From positions 1 to 64,000 of the forward strand of contig DATNFO010000015.1 in NCBI GenBank assembly GCA_035606355.1: a stretch of 64,000 bases of DNA, read 5' to 3'. The translations under genes and the position numbers were made by a program. Below the pieces are notes generated by a model. That model saw only the letters and a list, made by a program, of their open reading frames with translations, searched no databases and was not told where the DNA came from. Each line of letters opens with the position of its first letter. Position 1 is the stretch's first letter. This DNA comes from Sulfopaludibacter sp035606355. Its GTDB lineage: Bacteria; Acidobacteriota; Terriglobia; Bryobacterales; Bryobacteraceae. This document shows, piece by piece, positions 51,429 through 62,000 of the stretch.

Positions 51429-52258
51429 AGAATTCGATACTTCCTCTGTTCGCCGCCGCTCTTCTAGCGCCGGCAGCCGTACAGGCGCAGTTGACCGATG
51501 ATTTCAACGCCCCCCCGGCCAATTGTTGCCTGGCGATGACGGCTCACAGCCTGGCCGAGCAACTGCAGGACTGGAACCAACTGGGCCGCTACCATGCCGC
51601 TAACCAGGAGTTGAAGCAACGCCCGGCGGACCCGCGCCGGGTCGTTTTCATGGGCGACTCGATTACAGACCTGTGGAACCTCGAGGAGTATTTCCCGGGC
51701 CAGCCATATGTCAATCGGGGAATCGGGGGGCAGACCACGCCTCAGATGTTAGTCCGCATGTACCCCGACGTGATCGAGCTCAAACCGGCCGCCATGGTGC
51801 TGTTGGCGGGAACAAATGACGTTGCGCGGAACACGGGACCGTCCACTCCCGAGATGATCGAAGAGAACATCATGGCGATGACGGAACTGGCGCAGCGGCA
51901 CGGCATTAAAGTGCTGCTCTGTTCCATTACGCCGGTGAGCGATTATCCCTACCTTGCCCAGCAAAGCGGCAGGGCGCCCGCGCCCACACCTGCTCCAGGG
52001 CGCGGCGGCCGCGGACCCATGGTCCGCCAGCGTATGACCGTCGGGCGGCCGCCTGCCGATATTCTGAAGCTGAATGCCTGGATGAAGGACTACGCCAAGA
52101 GCGTCAACGCTGTTTATGTCGATTACTTCTCGGCATTAGTAGACGATAAGGGGTGGATGAAAGACGGTATCGCAAATGACGGCCTTCATCCCAACCCGGA
52201 AGGTTACAAGATCATGGCTCCGCTCGTCTCGGAAGCCATCCGCAATGCACTGCGGTAA
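51425..52258 (+). CDS. Exported SGNH/GDSL hydrolase (third, shorter type)
   Basis: 277 residues from a GTG that overlaps the ceramidase-like stop (GTGA). Signal peptide VKNSILPLFAAALLAPAAVQAQ. Blocks: VVFMGDSITDLWNLEEYFPG (Ser), RGIGGQTTPQMLVRMYPDVI (Gly), MVLLAGTNDVARNTGP (Asn), and IANDGLHPNPEGYKIMAPLV (Asp-x-x-His). A Pro/Gly-rich insert of about 30 residues lies before the last block. It belongs to a different SGNH branch from the paralogues at 47145 and 48641, being close to acylhydrolases and PAF-acetylhydrolase-like esterases. Confidence 0.9.
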   Translation: MKNSILPLFAAALLAPAAVQAQLTDDFNAPPANCCLAMTAHSLAEQLQDWNQLGRYHAANQELKQRPADPRRVVFMGDSITDLWNLEEYFPGQPYVNRGIGGQTTPQMLVRMYPDVIELKPAAMVLLAGTNDVARNTGPSTPEMIEENIMAMTELAQRHGIKVLLCSITPVSDYPYLAQQSGRAPAPTPAPGRGGRGPMVRQRMTVGRPPADILKLNAWMKDYAKSVNAVYVDYFSALVDDKGWMKDGIANDGLHPNPEGYKIMAPLVSEAIRNALR

Positions 52259-52297
52259 AACCTCGAATTACTCGAGCACGGGCCTCGAGCCGGCGCG

Positions 52298-52315
52298 GCA
52301 GGCGTGGGCGCCTGC
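52298..52315. terminator. Hairpin between convergent genes, possible terminator
   Basis: GCAGGCG (52298-52304) and CGCCTGC (52309-52315) form a perfect seven-base stem with a four-base loop, 40 bp after the SGNH gene stop and 16 bp from the regulator stop. The following T run is weak on both strands, so intrinsic termination is likely but not certain. Confidence 0.5.
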
Positions 52316-52330
52316 ACCTTATTTGGGAAG

Positions 52331-53497
52331 TTATTGGGTTGCGGCGACCATGCCATCGGCGTAGTCGATCCGTTCGCTGGAAGGACCGTCCACACCCGAC
52401 GACCGCCGGATTACGAGTTTGAAATTCAGCGCGATGTCTCGGGCCGGGAATTGCGGGTGCCGCAGCCGCTGAATCATGGTTTCGATGGCCGTCGCGCCGA
52501 TCTCGCCGCAAGGCTGGCGAATGGTCGTCAGCGGTACGGGCAAAAGGGTGGCGTACTTCACGTCGTCGATGCCGGCCATGCGGATCCGCTCCGGCACGGC
52601 GATCTTCAGTTCATTGAGCGCCTTCATCACATGCGCGGCGGTGAAGTCGTTCGCGCATACGATAGCGTCCGTGCGAGTCTCCTTCACGATGCGGTGAATC
52701 GTCGCTGCGTCCCACGGCTCGATGCGCCGGATCAGGCCGGGCTTGTAGTCCAACTCGCTATCGAGAATGGCCTCACGGAAGCCGGCGATTCGAGCATCCA
52801 CGGTGGGCGCGGACCCGGGGCGACATACGAAGACCGGCCGTTTTGCGCCTGCCTGAATCAGGTGATCGGTAATGATATATCCTGCCCGCCGGTTATCGAT
52901 CCCCACTAAGTCATACTGGCTGCGTTGCGGATATGGAACTAAGTCGCGATCCAGGAGTACGATCGGAATCCCCGCCTTTTCGAAACGCTCCGCGATGGTA
53001 CGGTTGATCGCATCCTTTTCCGGCGTCAACTCCAAGGGGGCGAAGAAGACGCCCGAGACTTTCTGCGACATCAATTGGCGGCAGAGCGATTCGACGTCCT
53101 CGCCTTCGTTGCCGGAATCCGCCAATGCTTTTCCCCAGAGCAGTGCGTGGTGGCCGGCTTCTTTAGCTTCCGCCATCCCGCGGCAAATCGGCTCGAAGAT
53201 TTCAGTCCGTCCCAGTTCCGGAATAAGCAGTCCGAAGGTGTATGCCTTCGAAGTGCTGGCCTTGACGTAACTCCCCGATCCCGCTCGCCGATCGATCAGT
53301 CCGGTAATCTGAAGTTCGCGAAGCGCCCGGTTGACTGTGACGCGCGATGTGCCAAATTTCTTCACTAATTCATGTTCACTGGGAAGCCGCTGACCGACCC
53401 CGTACTTACCGGAGGCAATCGACTCTTTCAAGTCATCCAGGATCTGCTGATATTTCGGGGTACCGCCCTTTGCAACTCGCACAACCTGATAGTACAA
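52331..53497 (-). CDS. GntR/LacI-type chimeric transcriptional regulator (AraR-like)
   Basis: 388 residues. The N-terminal GntR winged helix reads PKYQQILDDLKESIASGKYG, then VGQRLPSEHELVKKFGTSRV and TVNRALRELQITGLIDRRAG. The rest is a LacI-type periplasmic-binding-like sensor (FGLLIPELGRTEIFEPICRG, DLVGIDNRRAGYIITDHLIQ, ANDFTAAHVMKALNEL, AGIDDVKYATLLPVPLTTIR). This is the AraR arrangement, in which a sugar frees the repressor from DNA. As the last gene of the sucrose operon (44 bp after GH32), it most likely represses the operon and the divergent TonB receptor and responds to a fructose- or sucrose-derived sugar. The start is a TTG at 53497; a GTG at 53482 is an alternative. Confidence 0.88.
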   Translation of the reverse strand: MYYQVVRVAKGGTPKYQQILDDLKESIASGKYGVGQRLPSEHELVKKFGTSRVTVNRALRELQITGLIDRRAGSGSYVKASTSKAYTFGLLIPELGRTEIFEPICRGMAEAKEAGHHALLWGKALADSGNEGEDVESLCRQLMSQKVSGVFFAPLELTPEKDAINRTIAERFEKAGIPIVLLDRDLVPYPQRSQYDLVGIDNRRAGYIITDHLIQAGAKRPVFVCRPGSAPTVDARIAGFREAILDSELDYKPGLIRRIEPWDAATIHRIVKETRTDAIVCANDFTAAHVMKALNELKIAVPERIRMAGIDDVKYATLLPVPLTTIRQPCGEIGATAIETMIQRLRHPQFPARDIALNFKLVIRRSSGVDGPSSERIDYADGMVAATQ

Positions 53498-53541
53498 CTT
53501 GGTTGCAGTGAATTCAATGCGAATAGGTTAATAACGGCCTA

Positions 53542-55038
53542 CTACGCTCGAAATCGGTCCATGTTGAACCGCGCGGCCGCCATCGGCCAGATACGCAGCG
53601 ATTGAAGGCTCGGAGGACCGCCACGATTCGGCCCTCTGCCTCCGCCCGCTTGGCCGAAAACGCGAATTCCCAAGTCCGTCGGCCCGGCGTTAATCCAGTT
53701 ATAAACGGCTGTGACACCATCGTCGGCGAACACTTCGATGCATCGTTTATCGAGGAAGATGCGCAAGCGATGGCGGTCCGCGAAGCCGACGTACGCTCGC
53801 GCAGTCCCCACGTTAAGATACGGCCCCTGCATGGATACGACAACGCCCGGCTTACCTTCGTCAGACCGGCGGAGTTCCAGTCCGTACGTGCCGCCGCCAT
53901 GGAATTCGACTTCGATTTCGGCGCAGTCCGTGCGAATACCGTCCGGGTCCAGCGGTTTCTCCAGCGGGCTTGCAGCCACGGTCTTCACGTCGCCGCGGAG
54001 CGAATCGAATTCGACAACGGGCTGCTGTCGTAGATAGCCGTCGGGACCGATGGTGAGCGTGCGCGGCATGGTAATCACGCTGCCCCAGCCCTTGTCTGGG
54101 GGCGTATTTGTCCGCCCCCACAGCCACAACAGGGTGCGGCCTTTATCGTCCACCGAGATATTGCTGGCATAGGCATCGCCGGCATCGAGGACGCCGTGGG
54201 CCGTCGGGACGAACTGCATCCTTGGGATGTCCAGATCGCCGATCCAGTATTCGCAAGGACGGAAAGCCGAGACGATCAGTACCCATCGACCATCCAGTGG
54301 GAACAGGTTCGGACATTCGAAATTCCGCACTTCGCGGTCGAGCGTTTGGAAGATGACGCCCAAGTGCTCCCAGCGCGTAAGGTCCGGCTTCGTAGCGCGA
54401 TATAGTTGCACCTGGCCGCGGCCCGCGGCCGTACCGCCGCCGCAGACCATGTACGTGGTGCGCTGCGAGCGGAACATAAACGGATCGCGCCACTGTGATA
54501 TGGGTCCCGCGCGATGGGCGCTCTGCGCCAGCACGGGATTGCCCTCATACTTCTGCCACTCGATCAACTCGTCGTCCTTAGGGATTGCCATCCACTGCTC
54601 GGGCTGCGGGTGGCCGATGCTCGTATAGATCAAGCGCGGGCGCCCGTCTGAAGCTATGGCTGCGCCACCCGAATAGATCGCCGTTTCGCCTTTGTCCGTC
54701 GATGGCCAGATGGCGATTGGCAAATGTTCCCAGTTGACCAGGTCGCGGCTGCGCGCATGACCCCAATGCTGGCTGCCGAGCCGGGCCGCAAACGGATTGA
54801 GCTGGTAGAAAAGGTGATGCCACCCGCGATAGAACAGCGTCCCGTTGGGATCGTTCGTCCAGTTCGCAGGTGGATGGAAATGGTAGACCGGCCGATCGGG
54901 ATCGGCTTCAGCGATCGGGACGGCGTCGAGCACGGCTTGTGTTGCTTTGGCCTGTGCCGGGTCCGTCTCCAGTGGGGTTGCCATGAGCTTGGTTGCAGCC
55001 GCGCCCGCAACGATGAAGGTGAAGTCGCGCCGGTTCAT
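53542..55038 (-). CDS. GH32 beta-fructofuranosidase (exported, Tat-type signal)
   Basis: 498 residues. The N-terminus MNRRDFTFIVAGAAATKLMA has a twin-arginine-type motif. The catalytic propeller has all GH32 motifs: HFHPPANWTNDPNGTLFYRG with nucleophile Asp63, ISQWRDPFMF (transition-state Asp), and NFECPNLFPLDGRW (general acid Glu). The C-terminal beta-sandwich (IEVEFHGGGTYGLEL, RLRIFLDKRCIEVFADDG) matches the family. It releases fructose from sucrose, levan or inulin outside the cytoplasmic membrane. It sits between the regulator and the MFS transporter genes, with a six-base gap to the transporter. Confidence 0.93.
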   Translation of the reverse strand: MNRRDFTFIVAGAAATKLMATPLETDPAQAKATQAVLDAVPIAEADPDRPVYHFHPPANWTNDPNGTLFYRGWHHLFYQLNPFAARLGSQHWGHARSRDLVNWEHLPIAIWPSTDKGETAIYSGGAAIASDGRPRLIYTSIGHPQPEQWMAIPKDDELIEWQKYEGNPVLAQSAHRAGPISQWRDPFMFRSQRTTYMVCGGGTAAGRGQVQLYRATKPDLTRWEHLGVIFQTLDREVRNFECPNLFPLDGRWVLIVSAFRPCEYWIGDLDIPRMQFVPTAHGVLDAGDAYASNISVDDKGRTLLWLWGRTNTPPDKGWGSVITMPRTLTIGPDGYLRQQPVVEFDSLRGDVKTVAASPLEKPLDPDGIRTDCAEIEVEFHGGGTYGLELRRSDEGKPGVVVSMQGPYLNVGTARAYVGFADRHRLRIFLDKRCIEVFADDGVTAVYNWINAGPTDLGIRVFGQAGGGRGPNRGGPPSLQSLRIWPMAAARFNMDRFRA

Positions 55039-55044
55039 CGAAGT

Positions 55045-56274
55045 TTACGCTCCTTCATACTGGGTCCGATCGAGCAGTCGCAGACGCTCACGAGTGGGCT
55101 GATACAACGAGTTGAGCAAGCAGCCGGCAAAGAGGAGGGCGGAAAAGGCGGTCGCCAGTATGAAGCCGTATTGCGGGCCGCCGAGCGCATCGCTCACAGC
55201 GCCCATCGCAAGCGGTCCAACGGCTGCGGAGACGCAGGTGAAGAACAGAATGACGCCCGAGACGGCGCCGTGTTCGGACTTCGGGAAGCAACTGATGCCC
55301 TTCGAATTGATCGTCGGATAGATGACGGACATGAATAGTCCCGAGAGCGGCAGCAGGTAGACGGCCGAGCCGGCGCCCCCGACGACGGCTCCGACAAAAC
55401 ACAGCAGAATGGCCGCGCTAAACACTGTAAGGACGGCGGTCCAGGAGTAACGTCCGAGCATCCAACCGCCGACGAATCGGCCGCCGCAGCGCAGCAGGAA
55501 GAAGATCGAGATACTGTACACGGCGAAAAACCCTGTGCGGCCGGCGAGGAGCGTTGGCATCCACACGTAGATGGCGCACTCCGTCGCAACATAGAGGAAT
55601 TCGCCCATGGAGAAGCCGAGCGCGTAGGGGTTCTTAATCATGGCGAGCGTGGCGCGGAAGTTCACCGGCTCTTCGCCACGTTTCATCGTGTGAGGATATT
55701 TCGCGGAAAGTGCGATCACTACGAGCAGCGCGCACATGGTTCCCGCGATGACGTAAAGAAACTTCCAACTCACGCCGGCGCCGAGCAGACGCGAGAGGAT
55801 CGCGGGCCCGAGGATCGAGCCGACGCCGAAGAAGCCCTCGACCGTGTTCATGATGGCGGTGTGTTCCGTTGTTGAATGGACGATATCGCCGATCAGCGCG
55901 AGCGCGCCGGTCTTGAAGACGCCGATCGAAACGCCGGATATGGCGAGGAGGCCGACAAAGAACGCAAACGAATTGCCTGCCGTGAAAAGGTAGGAGTCCA
56001 CCGCGAATGCCGCCAGGCCGATGATGATGGTAGCCTTGCGTCCCAGACGATCGGCAAGAAAGCCGAGGAAGAAACCCGCCAGTGCAATGCCGCCCATGGT
56101 GGCGTATTGGAACGCGCCCGCGGCGGTCATACTTAGATGGAACTGCTTGATGATCTCCGGGATGATGATGCCGACGGAGTCGGTCGTCATCGCGAACATC
56201 ATGAACATGAGGAACGTGAGCGCCTTGATCGCGCCCAAACTGGTGGTCGCCTTCGCCGGCGCGGGATTGATCAT
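55045..56274 (-). CDS. MFS transporter (probable sugar permease)
   Basis: 409 residues with about 12 transmembrane helices and the MFS signature between helices 2 and 3 (GFFLGFLADRLGRKATIIIG). The repeat in the second half is less clear. The start overlaps the sucrose phosphorylase stop as ATGA (56271-56274), so the two are co-translated. In this operon it should bring sucrose or fructose across the inner membrane; the TonB receptor at 59005 could serve as outer-membrane partner. The frame continues upstream to 56406, but that part lies inside the phosphorylase gene. Confidence 0.9.
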   Translation of the reverse strand: MINPAPAKATTSLGAIKALTFLMFMMFAMTTDSVGIIIPEIIKQFHLSMTAAGAFQYATMGGIALAGFFLGFLADRLGRKATIIIGLAAFAVDSYLFTAGNSFAFFVGLLAISGVSIGVFKTGALALIGDIVHSTTEHTAIMNTVEGFFGVGSILGPAILSRLLGAGVSWKFLYVIAGTMCALLVVIALSAKYPHTMKRGEEPVNFRATLAMIKNPYALGFSMGEFLYVATECAIYVWMPTLLAGRTGFFAVYSISIFFLLRCGGRFVGGWMLGRYSWTAVLTVFSAAILLCFVGAVVGGAGSAVYLLPLSGLFMSVIYPTINSKGISCFPKSEHGAVSGVILFFTCVSAAVGPLAMGAVSDALGGPQYGFILATAFSALLFAGCLLNSLYQPTRERLRLLDRTQYEGA

Positions 56275-57767
56275 GATCTCGCCTTTCCTGCCGCGGAAAG
56301 CGGAACCGGCAGGCGCGCGCGGCCCGTTGCGGTGGAGTAGTCGATGCTGGCTGCGGCCTCGGGTAGACTGATTTCGAGGCGTGCGTACGCGTCGCCGTTC
56401 TTCCATTCGAGCACGAGTTCGTCATCTCCCGTCTGTGGCACGTGGAACTCACCGGCGAACGCCGCATGCTCGTTGCGCAGGCGGATGAGTTCGATGAGCT
56501 TCCGCACGACCGGTCGTTGCAACGCCGCGTCGATTTCGGACGACGAATAGTAGTGGCGATTGATGTCGCGTCCCACGCCGGTCCGCGCCAGCAACTCCAT
56601 ATCGTTCGTCCCGGCGAGCAGGCCCGTGTAATAGACCTGCGGGATCCCGGGCGCGAAAAACTGGATCGCGCGCGCGATCAGGTATTCGTCGTCACGCTTG
56701 CCGAGCGCGTCGTAGAAGGTGCAGTTCACCTGGTAGAGATCGAGATTGCTGGCCGCCGCGCCGGTGCCTCGGGCACTCTCGCCGCCGCTGCGCGCGTGGA
56801 TGGTTTCGACCAGGCTGTCGATCTCCTGTGGCGGCAGTAGGCCCGGCCGGCTGGGGTCGCGCGCATCCGCGCCGACGTCAATGACGCCGATGCCGTCGTG
56901 CGTATCTAGTACCGTAACGGCGTTACGCGGGCTGAACGAGAGCCACTGCTTGAGCGCCCGTGCATTCTTGCGAAATAGCGTATGCAGCACCAGAGGCGGC
57001 AGCGCGAAGTCGTAAACGCGGTCGACCTTGCGCGCAATTTCCACCTGGTCACGGAAATAGCTATGGACCTCGACCAGCACCTTCATGTCGAGCGCGTGCG
57101 CCTGTTCAGTCAAGCGCGAGATATAGTCGAAGGTCTCCGGGATCATGAAACTGCTCGTCCCGGCGCGCTTGATCGCATAGCCGACTGCGTCGAGGCGGAT
57201 GTGGCGCACGCCTGCCTGATGAAACTCCCGGAGGATCGAACCGATGTACGTCTTGCCTTGCTCGCTCTCAACGTCGATATCGATTTGATGCGAAGTAAAC
57301 GTGGTCCACATCAGGCGGTAGCTGCCGTTGTGCAACTTCAGATAGGTGAACGGAAGCCCGGGGCGTGGACGGTATATGCGCAGCAGGTCCGCTTCAGTCG
57401 CGCCGTTTGGAAAGACGCGATCCATGGTCAGGAAGAGGCCGGCATACGGCGACTCCTGGCCGCGCTGCGAAAAATCCTGAAACTGCGGGGAGAGCGCCGA
57501 GACGTGGTTGACGATCAGATCGGCAGTGATCTCCACAATTTGACCGAGGTTGCGCAAATCCGCCCACGAGCCAAGCCGCGGATCGACTTGTTTGTGATCA
57601 ATGGGGTCAAAGCCGGCATCGGCTCCATCGATCGGGTGAAAAAAGGGGAGCAGGTGAACGCCGCCGAACAGATTGGCGAGCCGGCCCCGCAGTAGAGATG
57701 TGAGATCGGCGATGCCGCCGCCGGCGAGCCGGTCGACGTACGTGATGAGTTGCACCTGGTTATTCAT
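56271..57767 (-). CDS. gtfA: Sucrose phosphorylase (GH13 subfamily 18)
   Basis: 498 residues that follow sucrose phosphorylase from end to end: MNNQVQLITYVDRLAGG, FFHPIDGADAGFDPIDHKQVD, FPNGATEADLLRIYRPRPGL, nucleophile Asp193 in HIRLDAVGYA, acid/base Glu233 in VEVHSYF, Asp291 in LDTHDGIGVID, and TGAAASNLDLYQVNCTFYDA. The enzyme converts sucrose and phosphate to alpha-glucose 1-phosphate and fructose, saving one ATP. Fructose is then a substrate for the PfkB kinase encoded five bases upstream. Close relatives act on sucrose 6'-phosphate or glucosylglycerate, so the exact substrate should be treated as probable. The ATG at 57767 matches the family start. Confidence 0.93.
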   Translation of the reverse strand: MNNQVQLITYVDRLAGGGIADLTSLLRGRLANLFGGVHLLPFFHPIDGADAGFDPIDHKQVDPRLGSWADLRNLGQIVEITADLIVNHVSALSPQFQDFSQRGQESPYAGLFLTMDRVFPNGATEADLLRIYRPRPGLPFTYLKLHNGSYRLMWTTFTSHQIDIDVESEQGKTYIGSILREFHQAGVRHIRLDAVGYAIKRAGTSSFMIPETFDYISRLTEQAHALDMKVLVEVHSYFRDQVEIARKVDRVYDFALPPLVLHTLFRKNARALKQWLSFSPRNAVTVLDTHDGIGVIDVGADARDPSRPGLLPPQEIDSLVETIHARSGGESARGTGAAASNLDLYQVNCTFYDALGKRDDEYLIARAIQFFAPGIPQVYYTGLLAGTNDMELLARTGVGRDINRHYYSSSEIDAALQRPVVRKLIELIRLRNEHAAFAGEFHVPQTGDDELVLEWKNGDAYARLEISLPEAAASIDYSTATGRARLPVPLSAAGKARS

Positions 57768-57772
57768 CGTAG

Positions 57773-58711
57773 TTACGCAATCGCTACTTCCAGGATCGTC
57801 CAATCCGGGGTGGCTCCTTCGCGGCTTGCCACGACCGCACCGACGCGGTTGGCGAATCGGGCAATCCGCGCGACGGGCCAGTTCATGTTGAGGCCATGAA
57901 GGAAAGCCGCGGCAGAGGCGTCACCCGCGCCGACGGTGTCGATAACCTGTATGACTTCGCCGTCGGCCTGAACGAAATCTCCGCGGTGGTATATGGCGCA
58001 GCCTCGTTCTCCCAACGTGATGCAGACCGCGGTCCAGCCGAACTGCTGGCTGGCCGCGTGGCAGAAGTCTCGCAAGTCCTGAGGGAGCGCGAAGTGGCGC
58101 GCGACCACTTCCGCCTCCGACTCGTTGAGCTTGACGACGTCGGCGGCGGACAGAAGGTCCGCGACCAGGGTCATTGATTCGAAGCCCGGGCGCAGGTTGA
58201 CGTCATAGAATCGTCTGGCGCCGGGCAGCGCCTGGAAGAGGCGTTCCAGCGTAGCACGCGTCTCCGGCATGGAGGCGAAGAGCGTACCGTAATAGAGCCA
58301 CGACGGATGCGAGGCCGCGAGCGATTCCGCTTCGTGCGATGTCATCGGCACATCGTCATAGGCGGCCGGCCTGGCTATCCGGAACACCGGGTTACCGGCG
58401 CTGTCTATGGATACGCACGCAGTTCCGGTGGCCCATTTCGCTGATTTCGACAGCCTTGTGCAGTCTAGTCCCAGAGCCTGGATGTCCCGCGTGGCCCTTT
58501 CGCCGAGTTCGTCTGGTCCAACCGCGCTAATCAGGAGCGGCCGGAGCCCCAGGCGCTTTGCATTCACGGCGAAGTTCAAGGGTGCGCCTCCCAGACAAGT
58601 GTACGCTGGAAAAACATCCCAGAGGACTTCGCCGATGACCACCACGGGCCCGCTTGATCTGCTGTTATCTGCCCCCCTCAATTGTAAAGTCAACTCTTCG
58701 GGAGTGAACAT
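57773..58711 (-). CDS. PfkB family carbohydrate kinase (probable fructokinase)
   Basis: 312 residues: VVVIGEVLWDVFP and LGGAPLNFAVNAKRLG form the sugar-binding part and IDTVGAGDASAAAFLHGL is the catalytic PfkB signature with its Asp. The DVNLRPGFES block and LNESEAEVVARH are also conserved. In this operon it should phosphorylate the fructose released by sucrose phosphorylase and GH32. It is the first gene; the promoter must lie in the 293-bp region shared with the divergent TonB receptor gene. The ATG at 58711 is preceded by two in-frame TTG codons and by no clear ribosome-binding site. Confidence 0.9.
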   Translation of the reverse strand: MFTPEELTLQLRGADNSRSSGPVVVIGEVLWDVFPAYTCLGGAPLNFAVNAKRLGLRPLLISAVGPDELGERATRDIQALGLDCTRLSKSAKWATGTACVSIDSAGNPVFRIARPAAYDDVPMTSHEAESLAASHPSWLYYGTLFASMPETRATLERLFQALPGARRFYDVNLRPGFESMTLVADLLSAADVVKLNESEAEVVARHFALPQDLRDFCHAASQQFGWTAVCITLGERGCAIYHRGDFVQADGEVIQVIDTVGAGDASAAAFLHGLNMNWPVARIARFANRVGAVVASREGATPDWTILEVAIA

Positions 58712-58901
58712 CAACAATTAAGTAACAGCTATGCGCCCGCGATGTCAAACAAAATCGCTGGGCGGGGCTTCAGGAAGCGGCCCTAGTGCGATCAAATACG
58801 CTTCAGGACCACGGCGGAGCCTGTATTTACCTAGCCTACTCACGCCGCGGCGCACGCGTATCGCGGATTTGGCCGGGCTAACATAACCGGAGTCGCCCGT
58901 C

Positions 58902-58930
58902 TTGACAGCCTGTGATGGCCGCGTTATATT
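58902..58930 (+). promoter_or_regulatory. Sigma-70-type promoter of the TonB receptor gene
   Basis: TTGACA (58902-58907) and TATATT (58925-58930) with a 17-base spacer: a near-consensus promoter. A leader of about 70 bases follows with the strong ribosome-binding site GGGAGGAGGT before the ATG at 59005. In the leader, AACCAGC and GCTGGTA form a spaced inverted repeat that could be an operator. Confidence 0.75.
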
Positions 58931-59004
58931 CATACGGACGCGAACCAGCCAGGTTATCCCAAAGTGGTAAAGACAAGCTGGTACAGCAATGTGGGAGGAG
59001 GTCT

Positions 59005-62000
59005 ATGAAGACGATTTCTTTTCCGAGCGCCCCGTTCGGCGCCGGCCCCTTCAAATCGATACTGCGAATTTTGCTGTTTTTCGCCTTGCTCGTGCCGGCC
59101 TTTGGTCAGATCGATCGAGGGACGATTCAAGGCGAAGTGAAAGACCAGTCCGGCGCCGTCATTCCAGGCGCCACGGTCAAGATTACGCAGATTGCGACCA
59201 ATAGCACCATCGACCTGACGACTAATAGTCAGGGCATCTACATCGCGCCGAACCTTCCCGTCGCCACCTACCGCGTAACGATCAGCGCGACGGGCTTCGG
59301 CACCTTCGTCCGCGAGCCGGTGGAACTGCGGTCGCGCACCGAAATCCGAGTCGATGCGACCATGCAGCCCGGCGCCGTGAACGAACAAGTCGAGGTGAAT
59401 GCCGCGGCGCCATTGCTCGATACGGCTGCGGTGAACAACTCTTCGTCGATGCAGTCGGACCTGATTCAAGAGCTTCCGATGATCGTCGTCGGGACCAAAC
59501 GGGATATCACGGGCTTCCTGAATAACATGCCGGGAACTACCCAACCCAACACGTTCATTCCGTCCGTCAATGCTTCGCCGACCGGCCTCACGGAGGCGTT
59601 CATCGACGGCGCCCCCGCCAGCGAACGCATTCAGAAGGGCGCGCTCGCGGAGAATGGCCCGGCACTCGAACAGGTGGGCGAAGTCAGTGTGGTTACAAAT
59701 GCTTTCAACGCGGAGTACGGCGGTTTTGGGAACTGGTTCACCACGGTTACGATCAAGTCCGGAACCAACGTTCTACACGGCAGCGTCTTTGACCACCTTG
59801 GGAACGACAAACTGAATGCGCGTTCCTTCTTCCAGCCGCGGCGCACGCCATACCGGCAGAACGAAGGCGGCTTCACTCTGGGCGGGCCGGTTGTGATTCC
59901 CCACATCTATAACGGCAAGAACAAGACGTTTTTCTTCGCGAGCCTCGGAGTCTTCTTCTCCCGCTACGGAGCCAGCAATAGCATCATCAGCATCCCGACG
60001 CAGGCGTTCCTGCGCGGAGACTTCAGCGGTCTGGTCAATGCGGCCGGCGTACAGATCCCGATCTACGATCCGGCGACGACGCAACCGGATGGCAACGGCG
60101 GTTTTGTGCGCACGCAGTTCCCCGGCAACGTCATCCCGGGGGATCGCATCAGCCAGGCGGCCAAAATTGTCGCCCAGTATATGCCGGCGCCGAACCTCCC
60201 TGGAGCGTTCAACAACTTCTTCAGCAAAGCCGCCGCTACCTGGCCGTACTACAACACCTGGACGCCAATGATAAAGATCGACCACAGCATCTCCACCAAG
60301 CAGAAGCTGGCGTTCACCTGGACCGAGCAGAAGCGGCCCCGCATCATCTGGTCGGGCGGAATGACGGACGCGCCTGCCTGGGGGCAGCCCCAGATCAATC
60401 CGTTGGACAACATCTTCGATCAGCAGGCGAACAGTTGGAAGGTCCGCCTCAATCACGACTACATCTTCACGCCGAGCGTGCTCAACCACATTACGCTGTC
60501 CGCCGACCGGTATTACAACCTCGGGATCAACAAGACCGGGGGACAGGGATGGGACCAGAAGCTCGGGATCCTCGGAGTTCCGGCCGATGCCGGCGAGTTT
60601 CCGCAGATCAGCTTCAGCGGCGGCACCGCGGCGCCCGGGCAACTCAACCGCGGGTACGACGAAGTGTGGCACGACTTGCGCTACTCGGTCATCGAGAACC
60701 TTTCCTGGATTAAGGGAAAGCACACGATGAAGTTCGGCGGCGAAATCGATCGCGACTGGATCAACCGCTCGCAATTCGGCGGCGCATCGGGGAGCTTTGG
60801 CTTCTCCAGCGCGATGACCAGCCAGCCTGATTCCCCGAGCTATGGTTTGTGGGGCAATGCTTACGCCAGCTTCGTGTTGGGCGCGGTAAACACCGCGAGC
60901 GCTTACGTTCCGGTAACCACTGGCACCCGCTGGATCCGCTACGCTATCTTCGCGCAGGACGAATGGCGCGCCAGCGCGAAGCTGACCATCTCTTACGGAC
61001 TTCGCTGGGATTACCAGCCCATGTACAGCGAAGTGCATAACCAGATCTCCAGCTTCGTCCCGTCGCTGCCGAACCCGGGAGCCGGCGGACGGCTCGGCGC
61101 TCTGGGCTTCGCCAGCAAACAAAACGACAAATTCACGGACTCGTGGCCAAATGCTTTCGGCCCTCGTCTCGGCGTCTCCTATCAAGTCGATCCCAAGACC
61201 GTAGTTCGCGCTTCCACCGGTATCTACTACGCCAATTGGGGCGGCACCGGCCTGAACTATATCTATACGGCGGGTTATAGCGGCTCGCCCACATTCAGCT
61301 CGGCGGATGGATTCAGCCCGCTCTTCAGCATTGGACCCGGAGGTACCGGAACCTTCCCGCAGAACTTCGTCCGTCCTCCGGCTCTCGACCCGACTTTCGT
61401 AAACGGACAGGCGATCTCCTATTCACCGCGTAACGGCGCGCGCCTCCCGCAAACTGTCAACTGGACGTTTTCCATTCAACGCCAGATCGCGCGTGACCTG
61501 TCGCTCGAAGCCGTCTACCTCGGCAGCAAGACGACACACCTCGGTTTCGTGTCGAACTTCGATTACCTTCCGGTTGAAGATCTGAAGTACGGTTCCACGC
61601 TGCTGCAACCGATCACGTCCGGCGCCGCTGCAGGCGCCGGCATCAGCGCTCCATTTCCCGGATTCCAGAACCAGTTGGGCGCTAACACGGTGTACCAGGC
61701 GCTGCGACCCTACCCGCAGTACACGAGCGTTCTCACCAACGTGATTCTCGATCCCGTCGGGCGGCAAACGTTCAACTCCCTGCAGATCAAGATGAACAAG
61801 CGGTTCAGTGGCGGATTGACGATCTTCGGCTTCTTCGACTGGATGAAGAGCTTCAGCCTGGCCACCGATCAGTATCCCGGCAGCCGCGTGATGCAACTCG
61901 ATCCGAACCCGGCGGCATCGTTCAGCTTTAGTTGGGCCTACGCTCTACCCTTCGGCAAGGGCCGGCATTTCCTGCAGAACACGCCGAGGCCCGTAAACGC

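Noticed and set aside
59773..61185. 470-codon minus-strand frame opposite the TonB receptor
   Set aside because: It is a mirror of the receptor barrel codons, without start signal or family match.
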